A DNA stretch of 64,000 nt from NCBI RefSeq assembly GCF_001461825.1, contig NZ_LLZC01000001.1:105658-169657 (forward strand). The letters run 5' to 3'. Source of the DNA: Bacillus velezensis. Lineage in GTDB: Bacteria > Bacillota > Bacilli > Bacillales > Bacillaceae. Positions within the stretch are counted from its first letter, which is position 1. The number at the start of each line of letters is the position of its first letter. Below the pieces are notes generated by a model. It was given only the letters and a program-made list of their open reading frames with translations, was not told the origin of the DNA and searched no databases. Made by a program: the position numbers and the translations under genes. This document shows positions 29,928-39,426 of the stretch, in pieces.

Positions 29928-30713
29928 ATGGAACAAAGGATCATCGAAGAATTAAAACGGATTGAAGCACAGCATGGCGTCAAGGTGCTTTGCGCCGTTG
30001 AATCAGGGAGCCGCGCATGGGGATTTCCGTCAAGCGACAGCGATTACGATGTACGGTTTCTCTATGTGCCGAAAAAAGAATGGTACTTTTCGATCGAACC
30101 GCATAGGGATGTCATAGAAGAGCCGATTCATGACATGCTTGACATCAGCGGCTGGGAACTGAGAAAAGCGCTTAGGCTTTTTAAAAAATCAAATCCGCCT
30201 CTTTTGGAATGGCTCTCTTCTGAGATGATCTATTATGAAGCTTTCTCAGCGGCTGAAAAGCTTCGAAAACTGAAAAACCGCGCCTTTTCGCCTGAAGCCG
30301 GCATCTATCATTATCTCAATATGGCAAAACGGAATGAAAAAACGGAACTGCGGGGCAGTGAAGTGAAGATTAAAAAGTATTTTTACGTTCTGCGTCCTCT
30401 CCTTGCCTGCAGATGGATTGAAACATTCGGCTCCGTACCGCCGATGTCATTTCCCGTACTGGCCGATGCCTTATTGACGGATGAAGCGCTCATTTCTGAA
30501 ATCAATACACTGCTTACAAGGAAAAAAAGCGGTCAGGAGCTGGCTCCGGAACCGAGAAATACGATCATTCATGCATTTATAGAAGAAGAAATAGAACGCA
30601 TCGGGCACTATGTCAAAACGATCAAAACGCCGAAACCTGACATAACGGAGGAACTGAATCGGCTATTGATTCAGACCGTCGAAGAGGCGTGGGAGGAAAA
30701 AGGCGGAAATTGA
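29928..30713 (+). CDS. ycgL: RlaP-type nucleotidyltransferase YcgL
   Basis: A 261-residue protein of the polymerase-beta nucleotidyltransferase superfamily, RlaP/DUF (PF10127) type. The active-site pattern is GSRAWGFPSSDSDYDVRFLYV, where Ser and the two Asp of DSDYD would bind NTP and magnesium. A helical C-terminal half follows (YLNMAKRNEKTELRG, KIKKYFYVLRPLLACRWIE). Relatives are found beside RNA ligases, but none is seen here. Function is untested; transfer of a nucleotide to an RNA end or small molecule is possible. Matches B. subtilis YcgL. Confidence 0.86.
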   Translation: MEQRIIEELKRIEAQHGVKVLCAVESGSRAWGFPSSDSDYDVRFLYVPKKEWYFSIEPHRDVIEEPIHDMLDISGWELRKALRLFKKSNPPLLEWLSSEMIYYEAFSAAEKLRKLKNRAFSPEAGIYHYLNMAKRNEKTELRGSEVKIKKYFYVLRPLLACRWIETFGSVPPMSFPVLADALLTDEALISEINTLLTRKKSGQELAPEPRNTIIHAFIEEEIERIGHYVKTIKTPKPDITEELNRLLIQTVEEAWEEKGGN

Positions 30714-30743
30714 CGATTGCCGTCATTTCCGTCCGCCTTTTTT
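30702..30743 (+). terminator. Terminator of ycgL
   Basis: GGCGGAAATTGACG pairs with CGTCATTTCCGTCCGCC (one bulge), followed by six T's. The left arm includes the end of ycgL. Confidence 0.85.
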
Positions 30744-30775
30744 CGGCATAATCCGCCTGCTATCTAAGAAGCTGA

Positions 30776-30792
30776 TTGTGGTAAAACCACAA
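30776..30792. promoter_or_regulatory. Inverted repeat in the putB control region
   Basis: TTGTGGT and ACCACAA surround AAA. A plausible sigma-A promoter follows (TTGTCC near 30839 and TACAAA 16 bp later). PutR activates this operon in B. subtilis; whether this repeat is the PutR site is not known to me. Confidence 0.4.
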
Positions 30793-30900
30793 AAATTTAT
30801 CAGAATCTTTGTATTTTTAGAATATTGTGAGAGGATGTTTTGTCCATTTACAATAGACTCATACAAATACTTCTTAGATTGCGGGGTGTTAAGGTTGGAA

Positions 30901-31812
30901 GTGATTACAAGAGATTTTTTCTTATTTTTATCCAAGAGCAGCTTTCTCAATAAGATGGCGCGAAGCTGGGGAAGCCGTGTGGCAGCCGGCAAAATCATCG
31001 GAGGAATGGATTTCCGCAGTTCTATCCCGACAATCCGACATTTGAACAGCCAGGGGCTGTCAGTTACTGTCGATCATTTGGGGGAATTTGTCAACAGCGG
31101 TGATGTCGCGAAAGAACGCACCGAGGAGTGCATGCAGACCATCGCCTTAATCGCTGATGAACAGCTGAATTCCCAAGTGTCATTAAAAATGACGTCTTTA
31201 GGTCTTGATATAGATCTCGATCTCGTCTATGAAAATATGACGAAAATCCTCCAAACGGCTGAAAAACATAAAGTCATGGTGACGATTGACATGGAAGATG
31301 AAACGAGATGCCAGAAAACGCTGGATATCTTTAAAGACTTCCGGAGCCGGTATGAATATGTAAGCACCGTGGTGCAGGCTTATCTGTACAGAACGGAGAA
31401 GGATCTTGATGACCTCAGCCCGCTGAATCCGTTTCTGCGGCTTGTCAAAGGGGCCTATAAAGAATCGGAAAAGGTGGCCTATCCTGAAAAAAGCGACGTC
31501 GATGAAAATTATAAAAGACTCATCCGCAAACAGCTTTTAAAAGGACATTATACGGCAGTTGCCACGCATGATGACAAAATGATCGAGTTTACAAAACAGC
31601 TTGCCAAAGAGCACGGCATTCCAAACGACCGTTTTGAGTTTCAGATGCTGTACGGCATGCGCTCGCAAACCCAGCTCAGCCTGGTGGAAGAAGGGTACCG
31701 CATGAGAGTCTACCTGCCTTACGGGGATGACTGGTACGGCTATTTCATGAGACGGCTCGCCGAACGCCCCTCAAACATCGCATTCGCCTTTAAAGGGATG
31801 ACTAAGAAGTAA
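30901..31812 (+). CDS. putB: Proline dehydrogenase PutB
   Basis: A 303-residue FAD-dependent proline dehydrogenase, first enzyme of proline catabolism (proline to delta-1-pyrroline-5-carboxylate). It is the single-domain PRODH type with a beta8-alpha8 barrel: [72 protein letters not shown] and the C-terminal [24 protein letters not shown] (arginine pair binding proline carboxylate). The start is GTG at 30901 behind AAGGTTGG, giving the known N-terminus ([12 protein letters not shown]); the frame runs back to 30778 without support. First of putB-putC-putP. Confidence 0.95.
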   Translation: MITRDFFLFLSKSSFLNKMARSWGSRVAAGKIIGGMDFRSSIPTIRHLNSQGLSVTVDHLGEFVNSGDVAKERTEECMQTIALIADEQLNSQVSLKMTSLGLDIDLDLVYENMTKILQTAEKHKVMVTIDMEDETRCQKTLDIFKDFRSRYEYVSTVVQAYLYRTEKDLDDLSPLNPFLRLVKGAYKESEKVAYPEKSDVDENYKRLIRKQLLKGHYTAVATHDDKMIEFTKQLAKEHGIPNDRFEFQMLYGMRSQTQLSLVEEGYRMRVYLPYGDDWYGYFMRRLAERPSNIAFAFKGMTKK

Positions 31813-31829
31813 AAAAGGGAGAGATGACA

Positions 31830-33377
31830 ATGACTACACCTTATAAACACGAACCATTCACGAATTTCCAAGATCAATCGAACGTTGAAGAATTTAAGAA
31901 AGCGCTTGCGACGGTAAATGAGTATCTGGGAAAAGATTATCCGCTCGTCATCAACGGTGAAAAGGTAGAGACGGAAGCGAAAATCGTTTCAATCAATCCG
32001 GCTGATAAAGAAGAAGTCGTCGGAAAAGTGTCAAAGGCGTCTCAGGAGCACGCGGAGCAGGCGATTGAAGCAGCTGCGAAAGCGTTCGAAGAGTGGAGAT
32101 ACACCTCCCCTGAAGAAAGAGCGGCCGTTTTGTTCCGCGCAGCTGCCAAAGTCCGCCGCAGAAAGCACGAATTCTCCGCCCTGCTCGTCAAGGAAGCGGG
32201 AAAACCTTGGAACGAAGCTGATGCGGATACGGCGGAAGCCATCGACTTTATGGAATACTACGCGCGCCAAATGGTTGAATTGGCAAAAGGCAAGCCGGTC
32301 AACAGCCGCGAAGGCGAGAAAAACCAATATGTCTACACACCGACCGGCGTAACGGTCGTCATTCCACCATGGAACTTCCTCTTTGCGATTATGGCGGGGA
32401 CGACGGTGGCACCGATCGTAACGGGCAACACGGTCGTTCTTAAACCGGCAAGCGCGACACCGGTCATCGCGGCGAAATTCGTAGAAGTGCTTGAGGAATC
32501 AGGTCTTCCGAAGGGCGTTGTCAACTTTGTGCCGGGAAGCGGAGCGGAAGTGGGAGACTACCTCGTCGATCACCCGAAAACAAGCATCATTACGTTTACG
32601 GGATCACGTGAAGTCGGTACGAGAATTTTCGAACGTGCGGCGAAAGTGCAGCCGGGACAGCAGCATCTGAAACGCGTCATTGCAGAAATGGGCGGTAAAG
32701 ATACGGTTGTCGTTGATGAAGATGCGGACATTGAATTGGCGGCTCAATCCATCTTTACATCAGCATTCGGCTTCGCGGGACAAAAATGTTCTGCAGGTTC
32801 ACGTGCAGTTGTCCATGAAAAAGTGTATGATCAAGTATTAGAGCGCGTCATCGAAATCACTGAATCAAAAGTGACGGCAAGCCCTGACAGCGCTGACGTG
32901 TATATGGGACCTGTCATCGACCAAGGTTCTTACGACAAGATCATGAGCTACATTGAAATCGGAAAAGAAGAAGGCCGTTTAGTAAGCGGCGGCACCGGAG
33001 ATGATTCAAAAGGCTACTTTATCAAGCCGACGATCTTCGCTGACCTTGATCCGAAAGCCAGACTCATGCAGGAAGAAATTTTCGGGCCTGTCGTGGCGTT
33101 TTCTAAAGTGTCAAACTTTGATGAAGCTTTAGAAGTGGCAAATAATACTGAATATGGTCTGACAGGCGCGGTCATTACAAATAACCGCAAACATATTGAA
33201 CGGGCGAAACAGGAATTCCATGTCGGCAACCTGTACTTCAACCGCAATTGTACGGGAGCGATTGTCGGCTACCATCCGTTCGGAGGCTTCAAAATGTCCG
33301 GCACTGATTCAAAAGCGGGCGGCCCGGATTATTTGGCCCTCCACATGCAGGCGAAAACAATCAGTGAAATGTTTTAA
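31830..33377 (+). CDS. putC: 1-pyrroline-5-carboxylate dehydrogenase PutC
   Basis: A 515-residue NAD-dependent P5C dehydrogenase of the aldehyde dehydrogenase superfamily, oxidising glutamate-semialdehyde to glutamate. Conserved parts: [29 protein letters not shown], the catalytic glutamate in VIAEMGGKD, the catalytic cysteine in [13 protein letters not shown] and [12 protein letters not shown]. It is a paralogue of RocA. The ATG at 31830 lies 7 bases after AAGGGAGAG; another ATG at 31824 is too close. A GC-rich stem-loop without T-run separates it from putP. Confidence 0.96.
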   Translation: MTTPYKHEPFTNFQDQSNVEEFKKALATVNEYLGKDYPLVINGEKVETEAKIVSINPADKEEVVGKVSKASQEHAEQAIEAAAKAFEEWRYTSPEERAAVLFRAAAKVRRRKHEFSALLVKEAGKPWNEADADTAEAIDFMEYYARQMVELAKGKPVNSREGEKNQYVYTPTGVTVVIPPWNFLFAIMAGTTVAPIVTGNTVVLKPASATPVIAAKFVEVLEESGLPKGVVNFVPGSGAEVGDYLVDHPKTSIITFTGSREVGTRIFERAAKVQPGQQHLKRVIAEMGGKDTVVVDEDADIELAAQSIFTSAFGFAGQKCSAGSRAVVHEKVYDQVLERVIEITESKVTASPDSADVYMGPVIDQGSYDKIMSYIEIGKEEGRLVSGGTGDDSKGYFIKPTIFADLDPKARLMQEEIFGPVVAFSKVSNFDEALEVANNTEYGLTGAVITNNRKHIERAKQEFHVGNLYFNRNCTGAIVGYHPFGGFKMSGTDSKAGGPDYLALHMQAKTISEMF

Positions 33378-33386
33378 GAGGGACTG

Positions 33387-33418
33387 AATGGGCATCCTCC
33401 TCGCGGGGGGTGTCCATT
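33387..33418 (+). other. Stem-loop between putC and putP
   Basis: AATGGGCATCCTCC (33387-33400) pairs with GGGGGGTGTCCATT (33405-33418) around TCGC, all 14 positions paired if G-U is counted. No T-run follows, so it may stabilise or process the put transcript, or partly block readthrough into putP. Confidence 0.7.
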
Positions 33419-33468
33419 TCACCATAAACATATAAAGCGGAGGAGGAAATGCCATAGCAAACATTCAG

Positions 33469-34923
33469 TTGATTATTTCCATTTGTATTTATATGGCGGG
33501 TATGCTGTTTATCGGTTATTTCGCCTACAGACGGACGTCAAATCTGACGGATTACATGCTCGGGGGGCGTTCTTTAGGCCCTGCCGTCACAGCGCTCAGC
33601 GCGGGAGCGGCGGATATGAGCGGATGGCTCTTGATGGGGCTTCCGGGTGCTATGTTCTCGACAGGATTAAGCGGCGCTTGGATTGTGCTCGGGCTTGTGC
33701 TCGGGGCGTGGGCGAACTGGCTTTTCGTGGCGCCGAGACTGAGAACGTATACCGAAAAAGCGGGGAATTCCATCACCATTCCGGGTTTCCTTGAAAATCG
33801 TTTCGGTGATCATACGAAGCTTCTCAGACTGTTTTCGGGTCTTGTCATTCTCGTCTTTTTCACATTTTACGTATCATCCGGCATGGTCTCAGGAGGCGTC
33901 TTATTCAACAGCATTTTAGGGTTGAATTACCACACGGGACTGTGGGTCGTGACAGGCGTCGTTGTCGCCTACACCTTGTTCGGGGGCTTTTTGGCGGTAA
34001 GCTGGACGGACTTTGTTCAAGGGATCATTATGTTTGCGGCGCTTATTCTCGTGCCGATTGTGACGATTTTCCATACGGGCGGCCCGGGGGAAACCGTTGC
34101 CGATATCCGTTCCGTCAACCCGGAACTGTTTAACATGTTCAAAGGGACGACCGTCCTTGGCATTATTTCTTTATTTGCGTGGGGGCTCGGCTATTTCGGG
34201 CAGCCGCATATTATTGTGCGCTTTATGGCGATCACATCTGTGAAAGAAATCAAACGCGCCAGACGGATCGGAATGGGATGGATGATTTTGTCTGCACTAG
34301 GCGCGCTGTTTACGGGTCTTGCGGGAATCGCGTATTACCACCAGCACGGACTGAAGCTGGCTGATCCGGAAACCATTTTTATTCAGCTCGGCAACATTCT
34401 GTTCCACCCGATTATTACGGGATTTCTCATTTCTGCGATTTTAGCGGCCATTATGAGTACGATTTCGTCTCAGCTGCTCGTTACGTCCAGTTCTTTAGTG
34501 GAGGACTTGTATAAGTCCATGTTCAGGCGTTCGGCTTCTGATAAGGAACTCGTATTTCTGGGGAGAATGGCAGTGCTTGCGGTGTCAATCATCGCTTTGG
34601 TGCTCGCCTGGGAGAAAAACAACACGATACTTGGTCTTGTCAGCTATGCATGGGCGGGATTCGGCGCGTCATTCGGGCCGGTCGTACTGCTCAGTTTATT
34701 TTGGAAACGGATGACGAAATGGGGGGCACTCGCCGGCATGATTGCGGGAGCGATTACCGTAATCATTTGGGCGAATGCCGGTCTTTCAGACTTTTTGTAC
34801 GAAATCATTCCGGGCTTTGCTGTAAGCCTTGCCGCTGTATTTGTCGTCAGCTTATTGACACAGGCTCCGTCAAAAGATGTCACAGATCAGTTTCATGATT
34901 ACCGTGATACACTTTCTCAATAA
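33469..34923 (+). CDS. putP: Proline:sodium symporter PutP
   Basis: A sodium/solute symporter (SSS) family protein with about 13 helices that takes up proline for catabolism. Conserved: the helix-2 sodium/proline segment LTDYMLGGRSLGPAVTALSAGAADMSGWLLMGLPG, LFGGFLAVSWTDFVQGIIMF, ISAILAAIMSTISSQLLVTSSSLVEDLY. The start is uncertain. TTG at 33469 is the first standard codon in frame (484 residues), but AGGAGG at 33440-33445 points to an ATA at 33454, eight bases away, which would add five residues (M-ANIQ). The in-frame ATGCC just before runs into TAG. B. subtilis has a longer N-terminus, supporting the upstream start. Confidence 0.92.
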   Translation: MIISICIYMAGMLFIGYFAYRRTSNLTDYMLGGRSLGPAVTALSAGAADMSGWLLMGLPGAMFSTGLSGAWIVLGLVLGAWANWLFVAPRLRTYTEKAGNSITIPGFLENRFGDHTKLLRLFSGLVILVFFTFYVSSGMVSGGVLFNSILGLNYHTGLWVVTGVVVAYTLFGGFLAVSWTDFVQGIIMFAALILVPIVTIFHTGGPGETVADIRSVNPELFNMFKGTTVLGIISLFAWGLGYFGQPHIIVRFMAITSVKEIKRARRIGMGWMILSALGALFTGLAGIAYYHQHGLKLADPETIFIQLGNILFHPIITGFLISAILAAIMSTISSQLLVTSSSLVEDLYKSMFRRSASDKELVFLGRMAVLAVSIIALVLAWEKNNTILGLVSYAWAGFGASFGPVVLLSLFWKRMTKWGALAGMIAGAITVIIWANAGLSDFLYEIIPGFAVSLAAVFVVSLLTQAPSKDVTDQFHDYRDTLSQ

Positions 34924-35080
34924 AAGCAAGGAACGAGAGGAAGAAGGGACCGCCCTTTTTCCTCTTTTCACGATACAGGCTTTCGGATCGTTCCGTTTTG
35001 GGAATATGTGAATTTTTTTCTATACAAAAAGTCACCCCGCAGAGTATGATAAAGATAAAAAGAGCATAGGAGAAATAGGT

Positions 35081-36316
35081 ATGGAAGAGCTTTTAGAGAG
35101 AGTTTTTTCATTTACGGACATTGATAAATTAATTGATTTCATCAGTTATGAATTGCAGAAGCCCGTTATTCTGGAAAGCGCGGATTTCTTTTTGCTTGCC
35201 TATAATTCTTATTACATTAATCACTTCGACTCCGCCAACCAGCAGACGATATTTTCAAAAAAATGCCCCGTGCAGATTTTTGAAAGGTTTCTGAAAGACG
35301 GGGTGATCGAAAAGCTGAAAACCGTTCCTGAACCGTTCCGTGTCGAAAAAATAGACAGTATCGGACTGAATCAGAGAGTGGTTGTAAGCGCAAAACATAA
35401 AGGGGAAGTGATGGGCTACATCTGGATTCAGGAGCTCGACCGAAACTTGACGGACGAGGAGCTCGATTTTTTATATGAAACTTCATTCCATGTCGGAAAA
35501 ATCATCTATAAAACGAACCGGCTGAAACAGGAAAAAGAAGAGAGAGCGGAAGACCTGGTGAAACGGGCGATCTTTCAGCAATTCTCCTCTGAAAAGGAGT
35601 TCAGGCGGGAAGCGGAAAAGATGAACGCCGTGCTGCCGTCGGTTTTTTCAGTAGTCGTCCTGCACGCCGCAAATGGGGATGGGGAGGCAGTCGAAGATGT
35701 GAAGGAAAATATCAAATCGTACTTGAATTTGCGGGATAAAGTCAGTCACGTCTTAACCATTGATTCCAATATTGTCATCGTCGTCGCAAGCTTCTCGCAA
35801 AAAAGCTCCGGCACTTCGGCAGCATCTGAATTCATCCACAAACTGCTGACTCATTTTCACTTTCAGAAGATCCCCACTCCCATCTATATCGGAATCGGCA
35901 ATGAATACAGCAGCATCCTGAAGCTCGGCAAAAGTTATATAGAGGCCCTTGAAGTCATAAAGGCCGCCGAAATTACCGGAAACCAGGAAAATATCCCGTA
36001 TGAATACAGTAAGCTCGGGATTTACCGCTATCTTGAAAGCATCGAAGAAAAAAACGCCTCACTGGAATATGTAAACGATGATTTAGCGTTATTAAAAGCC
36101 AAAGACAGAGAAAGCAGTACCGAACTGCTGAAAACGTTAGAAATCTATCTCCTCAATAACTGCAAAACAAAACCAGCCGCAGAACAGCTTTTTATTCATC
36201 AAAACACATTGAACTACCGTATCAAACAGATTCTTGACATGACATCAATTAATTTAAACGACTTCAGGACAAGGTGCCAGCTGTATCTCGATATTATGCT
36301 GATGAAAAAGAGATAA
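35081..36316 (+). CDS. putR: PucR-family proline-responsive activator PutR
   Basis: A 411-residue PucR-type regulator: a variable N-terminal sensor part, a middle GGDEF-like/CdaR segment (PIYIGIGNEYSSILKLGKSYIEALEVIKAAE) and the C-terminal PucR helix-turn-helix, LLNNCKTKPAAEQLFIHQNTLNYRIKQILDM. In B. subtilis PutR senses proline and activates putBCP. It is monocistronic, 157 bp after putP, in the conserved gene order. ATG at 35081 follows AGGAGAAAT. Confidence 0.93.
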   Translation: MEELLERVFSFTDIDKLIDFISYELQKPVILESADFFLLAYNSYYINHFDSANQQTIFSKKCPVQIFERFLKDGVIEKLKTVPEPFRVEKIDSIGLNQRVVVSAKHKGEVMGYIWIQELDRNLTDEELDFLYETSFHVGKIIYKTNRLKQEKEERAEDLVKRAIFQQFSSEKEFRREAEKMNAVLPSVFSVVVLHAANGDGEAVEDVKENIKSYLNLRDKVSHVLTIDSNIVIVVASFSQKSSGTSAASEFIHKLLTHFHFQKIPTPIYIGIGNEYSSILKLGKSYIEALEVIKAAEITGNQENIPYEYSKLGIYRYLESIEEKNASLEYVNDDLALLKAKDRESSTELLKTLEIYLLNNCKTKPAAEQLFIHQNTLNYRIKQILDMTSINLNDFRTRCQLYLDIMLMKKR

Positions 36317-36320
36317 AAAA

Positions 36321-36350
36321 GAAACCAGTCGCCGTACTGGTTTCAGTTTT
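36321..36350 (+). terminator. Terminator of putR
   Basis: GAAACCAGT and ACTGGTTTC form a 9-bp perfect stem around CGCCGT; a short T-rich run follows (AGTTTT). Confidence 0.75.
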
Positions 36351-36454
36351 AATACCTTCCCGCTTATCAATCTCAGAACCTCACTTCTGAATCACTCCTT
36401 TCCCGCAAGATGAGAAATGAATAAACACTGCTCCTCAATATGTGTTATACTTTC

Positions 36455-36475
36455 ATTGATATTGATTCTCAATTA
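36455..36475. promoter_or_regulatory. Fur box upstream of ycgT
   Basis: ATTGATATTGATTCTCAATT closely resembles the Fur consensus built on TGATAATNATTATCA. It lies about 40 bp before the ycgT start. In B. subtilis ycgT is Fur-regulated and induced by iron limitation. Confidence 0.8.
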
Positions 36476-36499
36476 AAAATTTATGAAGTATAGATATAA

Positions 36500-37562
<1,063 letters not shown>

Positions 37563-37579
37563 AAAAGCATTCCGGCGTA

Positions 37580-39019
37580 TCAGCTGTGAACGAGCATGTC
37601 TTTCATTTCATTTCGTATAAACGCAAATAACTGCTCCTGGTTTTTCACAGCGGTAAACCCGCAGCCGGCGGGGACGTCTTCGCCCATGCAGATGACGGGA
37701 GGGCGGTTTGCCGACGGATCCGGTGATATGCCGATTTGTTTTCCGGCGCTGATCAAATGCTGAGCGGATTCTTTGCCCGTACAGATAATCATTTGCAGAG
37801 GAGACTCACTGATCGTGCGTTCGATCATGGAAGTGAACCGCTCATCTGCGATATGTTCATGGGTGATATAAAGCGGGCATGATTTTGAGTCTGACAAGTT
37901 TTCTGCTGCTTGACGGCTTCCTACAATGAGCGAATGCGGAGAATCAATTTGACATTCGGATAGGAGAAAGCCCCGTTTTGTCAGTTCCGTCTTTGCGGCC
38001 TCAGTTGCTGCATTCAGGCTTGCGGTCACCCGGCGGATGTCGATCTGCTTGAAAGCCAGTGTATCAAAGAATTCGCATACCGCAAGGCGCGATGTGAAAA
38101 ATAGTTGTTCAAAGGTGCTGATCTGATTCAGGATGTTTTCGTTTGCGGGCATTTTTTTAACGATCCGCTTCGGCCATTCAATAACATCGGCGCCATACTC
38201 GCGCAGCTTGTCTGTCAATGTATGTTCTTCATCGCCATGAGTGACAACCATGATATGCCGCCCGATGAACGGTTTGCTTTCAAACCAGCTGTGTGTTTGA
38301 AAATTGACAATATCACCGATGACGATAATGGCAGGGTTGGTGATGTTTTGGCTTTGAACTTTTTCATGGATGTCCTGAAGCGTTCCTTTAACGCTCCGCT
38401 GCCGCCCCCACGTCCCCCATTGAATGACGAGTACGGGAACGGAAGGGGATTTTCCGTACTCCGTAAGCTGCCGGCATATAAATGACAGATTTTTAACGCC
38501 CATGTAAAACACAAGCGTTTGAACGCTTCGGGCAAGCCCTTCCCAGTCGAGATTCGGCCTGCCTTGCAATGATGTATCATGAGCGGTGATCATCGCGAAG
38601 GACGAAGCGAAATCACGATGGGTGACGGGGACTCCCGCATACAGCGGCGCTGCGATACCCGAGGTGATGCCGGGCACCATTTCGTAGCGGATGCCGTGCC
38701 GATGAAGCGCCTCTGCTTCTTCGCCGACTCTGCCGAACACACTTGGGTCTCCGCCTTTCAAGCGGACGACGGTGCAGCCCTCCGCCGCTTTTTCAATCAG
38801 CAGGGCATTTATCTCAGACTGTTTCATAAAATGGCGGTCGGGCAGCTTTCCGCAATAAATGAACCGGCAGTCCGGTGAGGCATATTCAAGAAACTTTGGG
38901 TTTGCGAGCCGGTCATACAAAATGATATCCGCTTTCTCCAGAGCCTGTTTTCCTTTTACGGTGATCAGCCCCGGGTCTCCTGGGCCGGCACCGACAAAAT
39001 ATACGATTCCGTTTTTCAT
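37580..39019 (-). CDS. nasF: Uroporphyrinogen-III C-methyltransferase/synthase-like NasF (sirohaem formation)
   Basis: A 479-residue fusion. Residues 1 to about 245 form the uroporphyrinogen-III C-methyltransferase (SUMT) domain: VGAGPGDPGLITVKGKQAL, YDRLAN, VRLKGGDPSVFGRVGEEAEAL, EMVPGITSGIAAPLYAGVPVTHR. The rest is a HemD-like (uroporphyrinogen-III synthase) half, from HIMVVTHGDEEHTLTDKLREYGADVIEWP onward. It makes precorrin-2 for the sirohaem of nitrite reductase NasD. Last gene of the leftward nas operon, followed by its terminator. Confidence 0.95.
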   Translation of the reverse strand: MKNGIVYFVGAGPGDPGLITVKGKQALEKADIILYDRLANPKFLEYASPDCRFIYCGKLPDRHFMKQSEINALLIEKAAEGCTVVRLKGGDPSVFGRVGEEAEALHRHGIRYEMVPGITSGIAAPLYAGVPVTHRDFASSFAMITAHDTSLQGRPNLDWEGLARSVQTLVFYMGVKNLSFICRQLTEYGKSPSVPVLVIQWGTWGRQRSVKGTLQDIHEKVQSQNITNPAIIVIGDIVNFQTHSWFESKPFIGRHIMVVTHGDEEHTLTDKLREYGADVIEWPKRIVKKMPANENILNQISTFEQLFFTSRLAVCEFFDTLAFKQIDIRRVTASLNAATEAAKTELTKRGFLLSECQIDSPHSLIVGSRQAAENLSDSKSCPLYITHEHIADERFTSMIERTISESPLQMIICTGKESAQHLISAGKQIGISPDPSANRPPVICMGEDVPAGCGFTAVKNQEQLFAFIRNEMKDMLVHS

Positions 39020-39085
39020 GATGGCGTCATCCCTTCAGCAATTTAAAAAATGAAGGACCACTTGAAAAAGTGATCCGGTCTTTGC

Positions 39086-39406
39086 TCAATACAGGAGGTA
39101 TACATTCTCTCCTTCAATCAGTGTTTCGTATGTTTTGACACAGCCATGATCCGGCTCTTGGACTTTTCCGTCTTCTAAGGAGATTTTCCAGTCATGCATC
39201 GGGCAGAAGACGTATTCTCCGCTGACGATGCCTTCAGCCAGGACGCCCCCTTTATGGGGACAGCGGTTTTCGACGGCGCGGACGCTCCCGTCAGAAAGCT
39301 TAAATACGGCAAGCTCTTTATCTTCTATATATACGGTTTTTCCTAACTCCTCGGGTAATTCGTTTACTTTGCCTATGCAAATCTTTGTCATATCTTTATT
39401 AACCAT
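39086..39406 (-). CDS. nasE: Nitrite reductase small subunit NasE (Rieske protein)
   Basis: A 106-residue NirD-type Rieske [2Fe-2S] protein. The cluster ligands are visible as CPHKGG (Cys-x-His) and CPMHDW (Cys-x2-His). It partners NasD in NADH-dependent reduction of nitrite to ammonium. The ATG follows AAGGGGGA. It lies 20 bp downstream of nasD and 66 bp ahead of nasF. Confidence 0.96.
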   Translation of the reverse strand: MVNKDMTKICIGKVNELPEELGKTVYIEDKELAVFKLSDGSVRAVENRCPHKGGVLAEGIVSGEYVFCPMHDWKISLEDGKVQEPDHGCVKTYETLIEGENVYLLY

Positions 39407-39426
39407 GTCCGTTCCCCCTTATTGTT

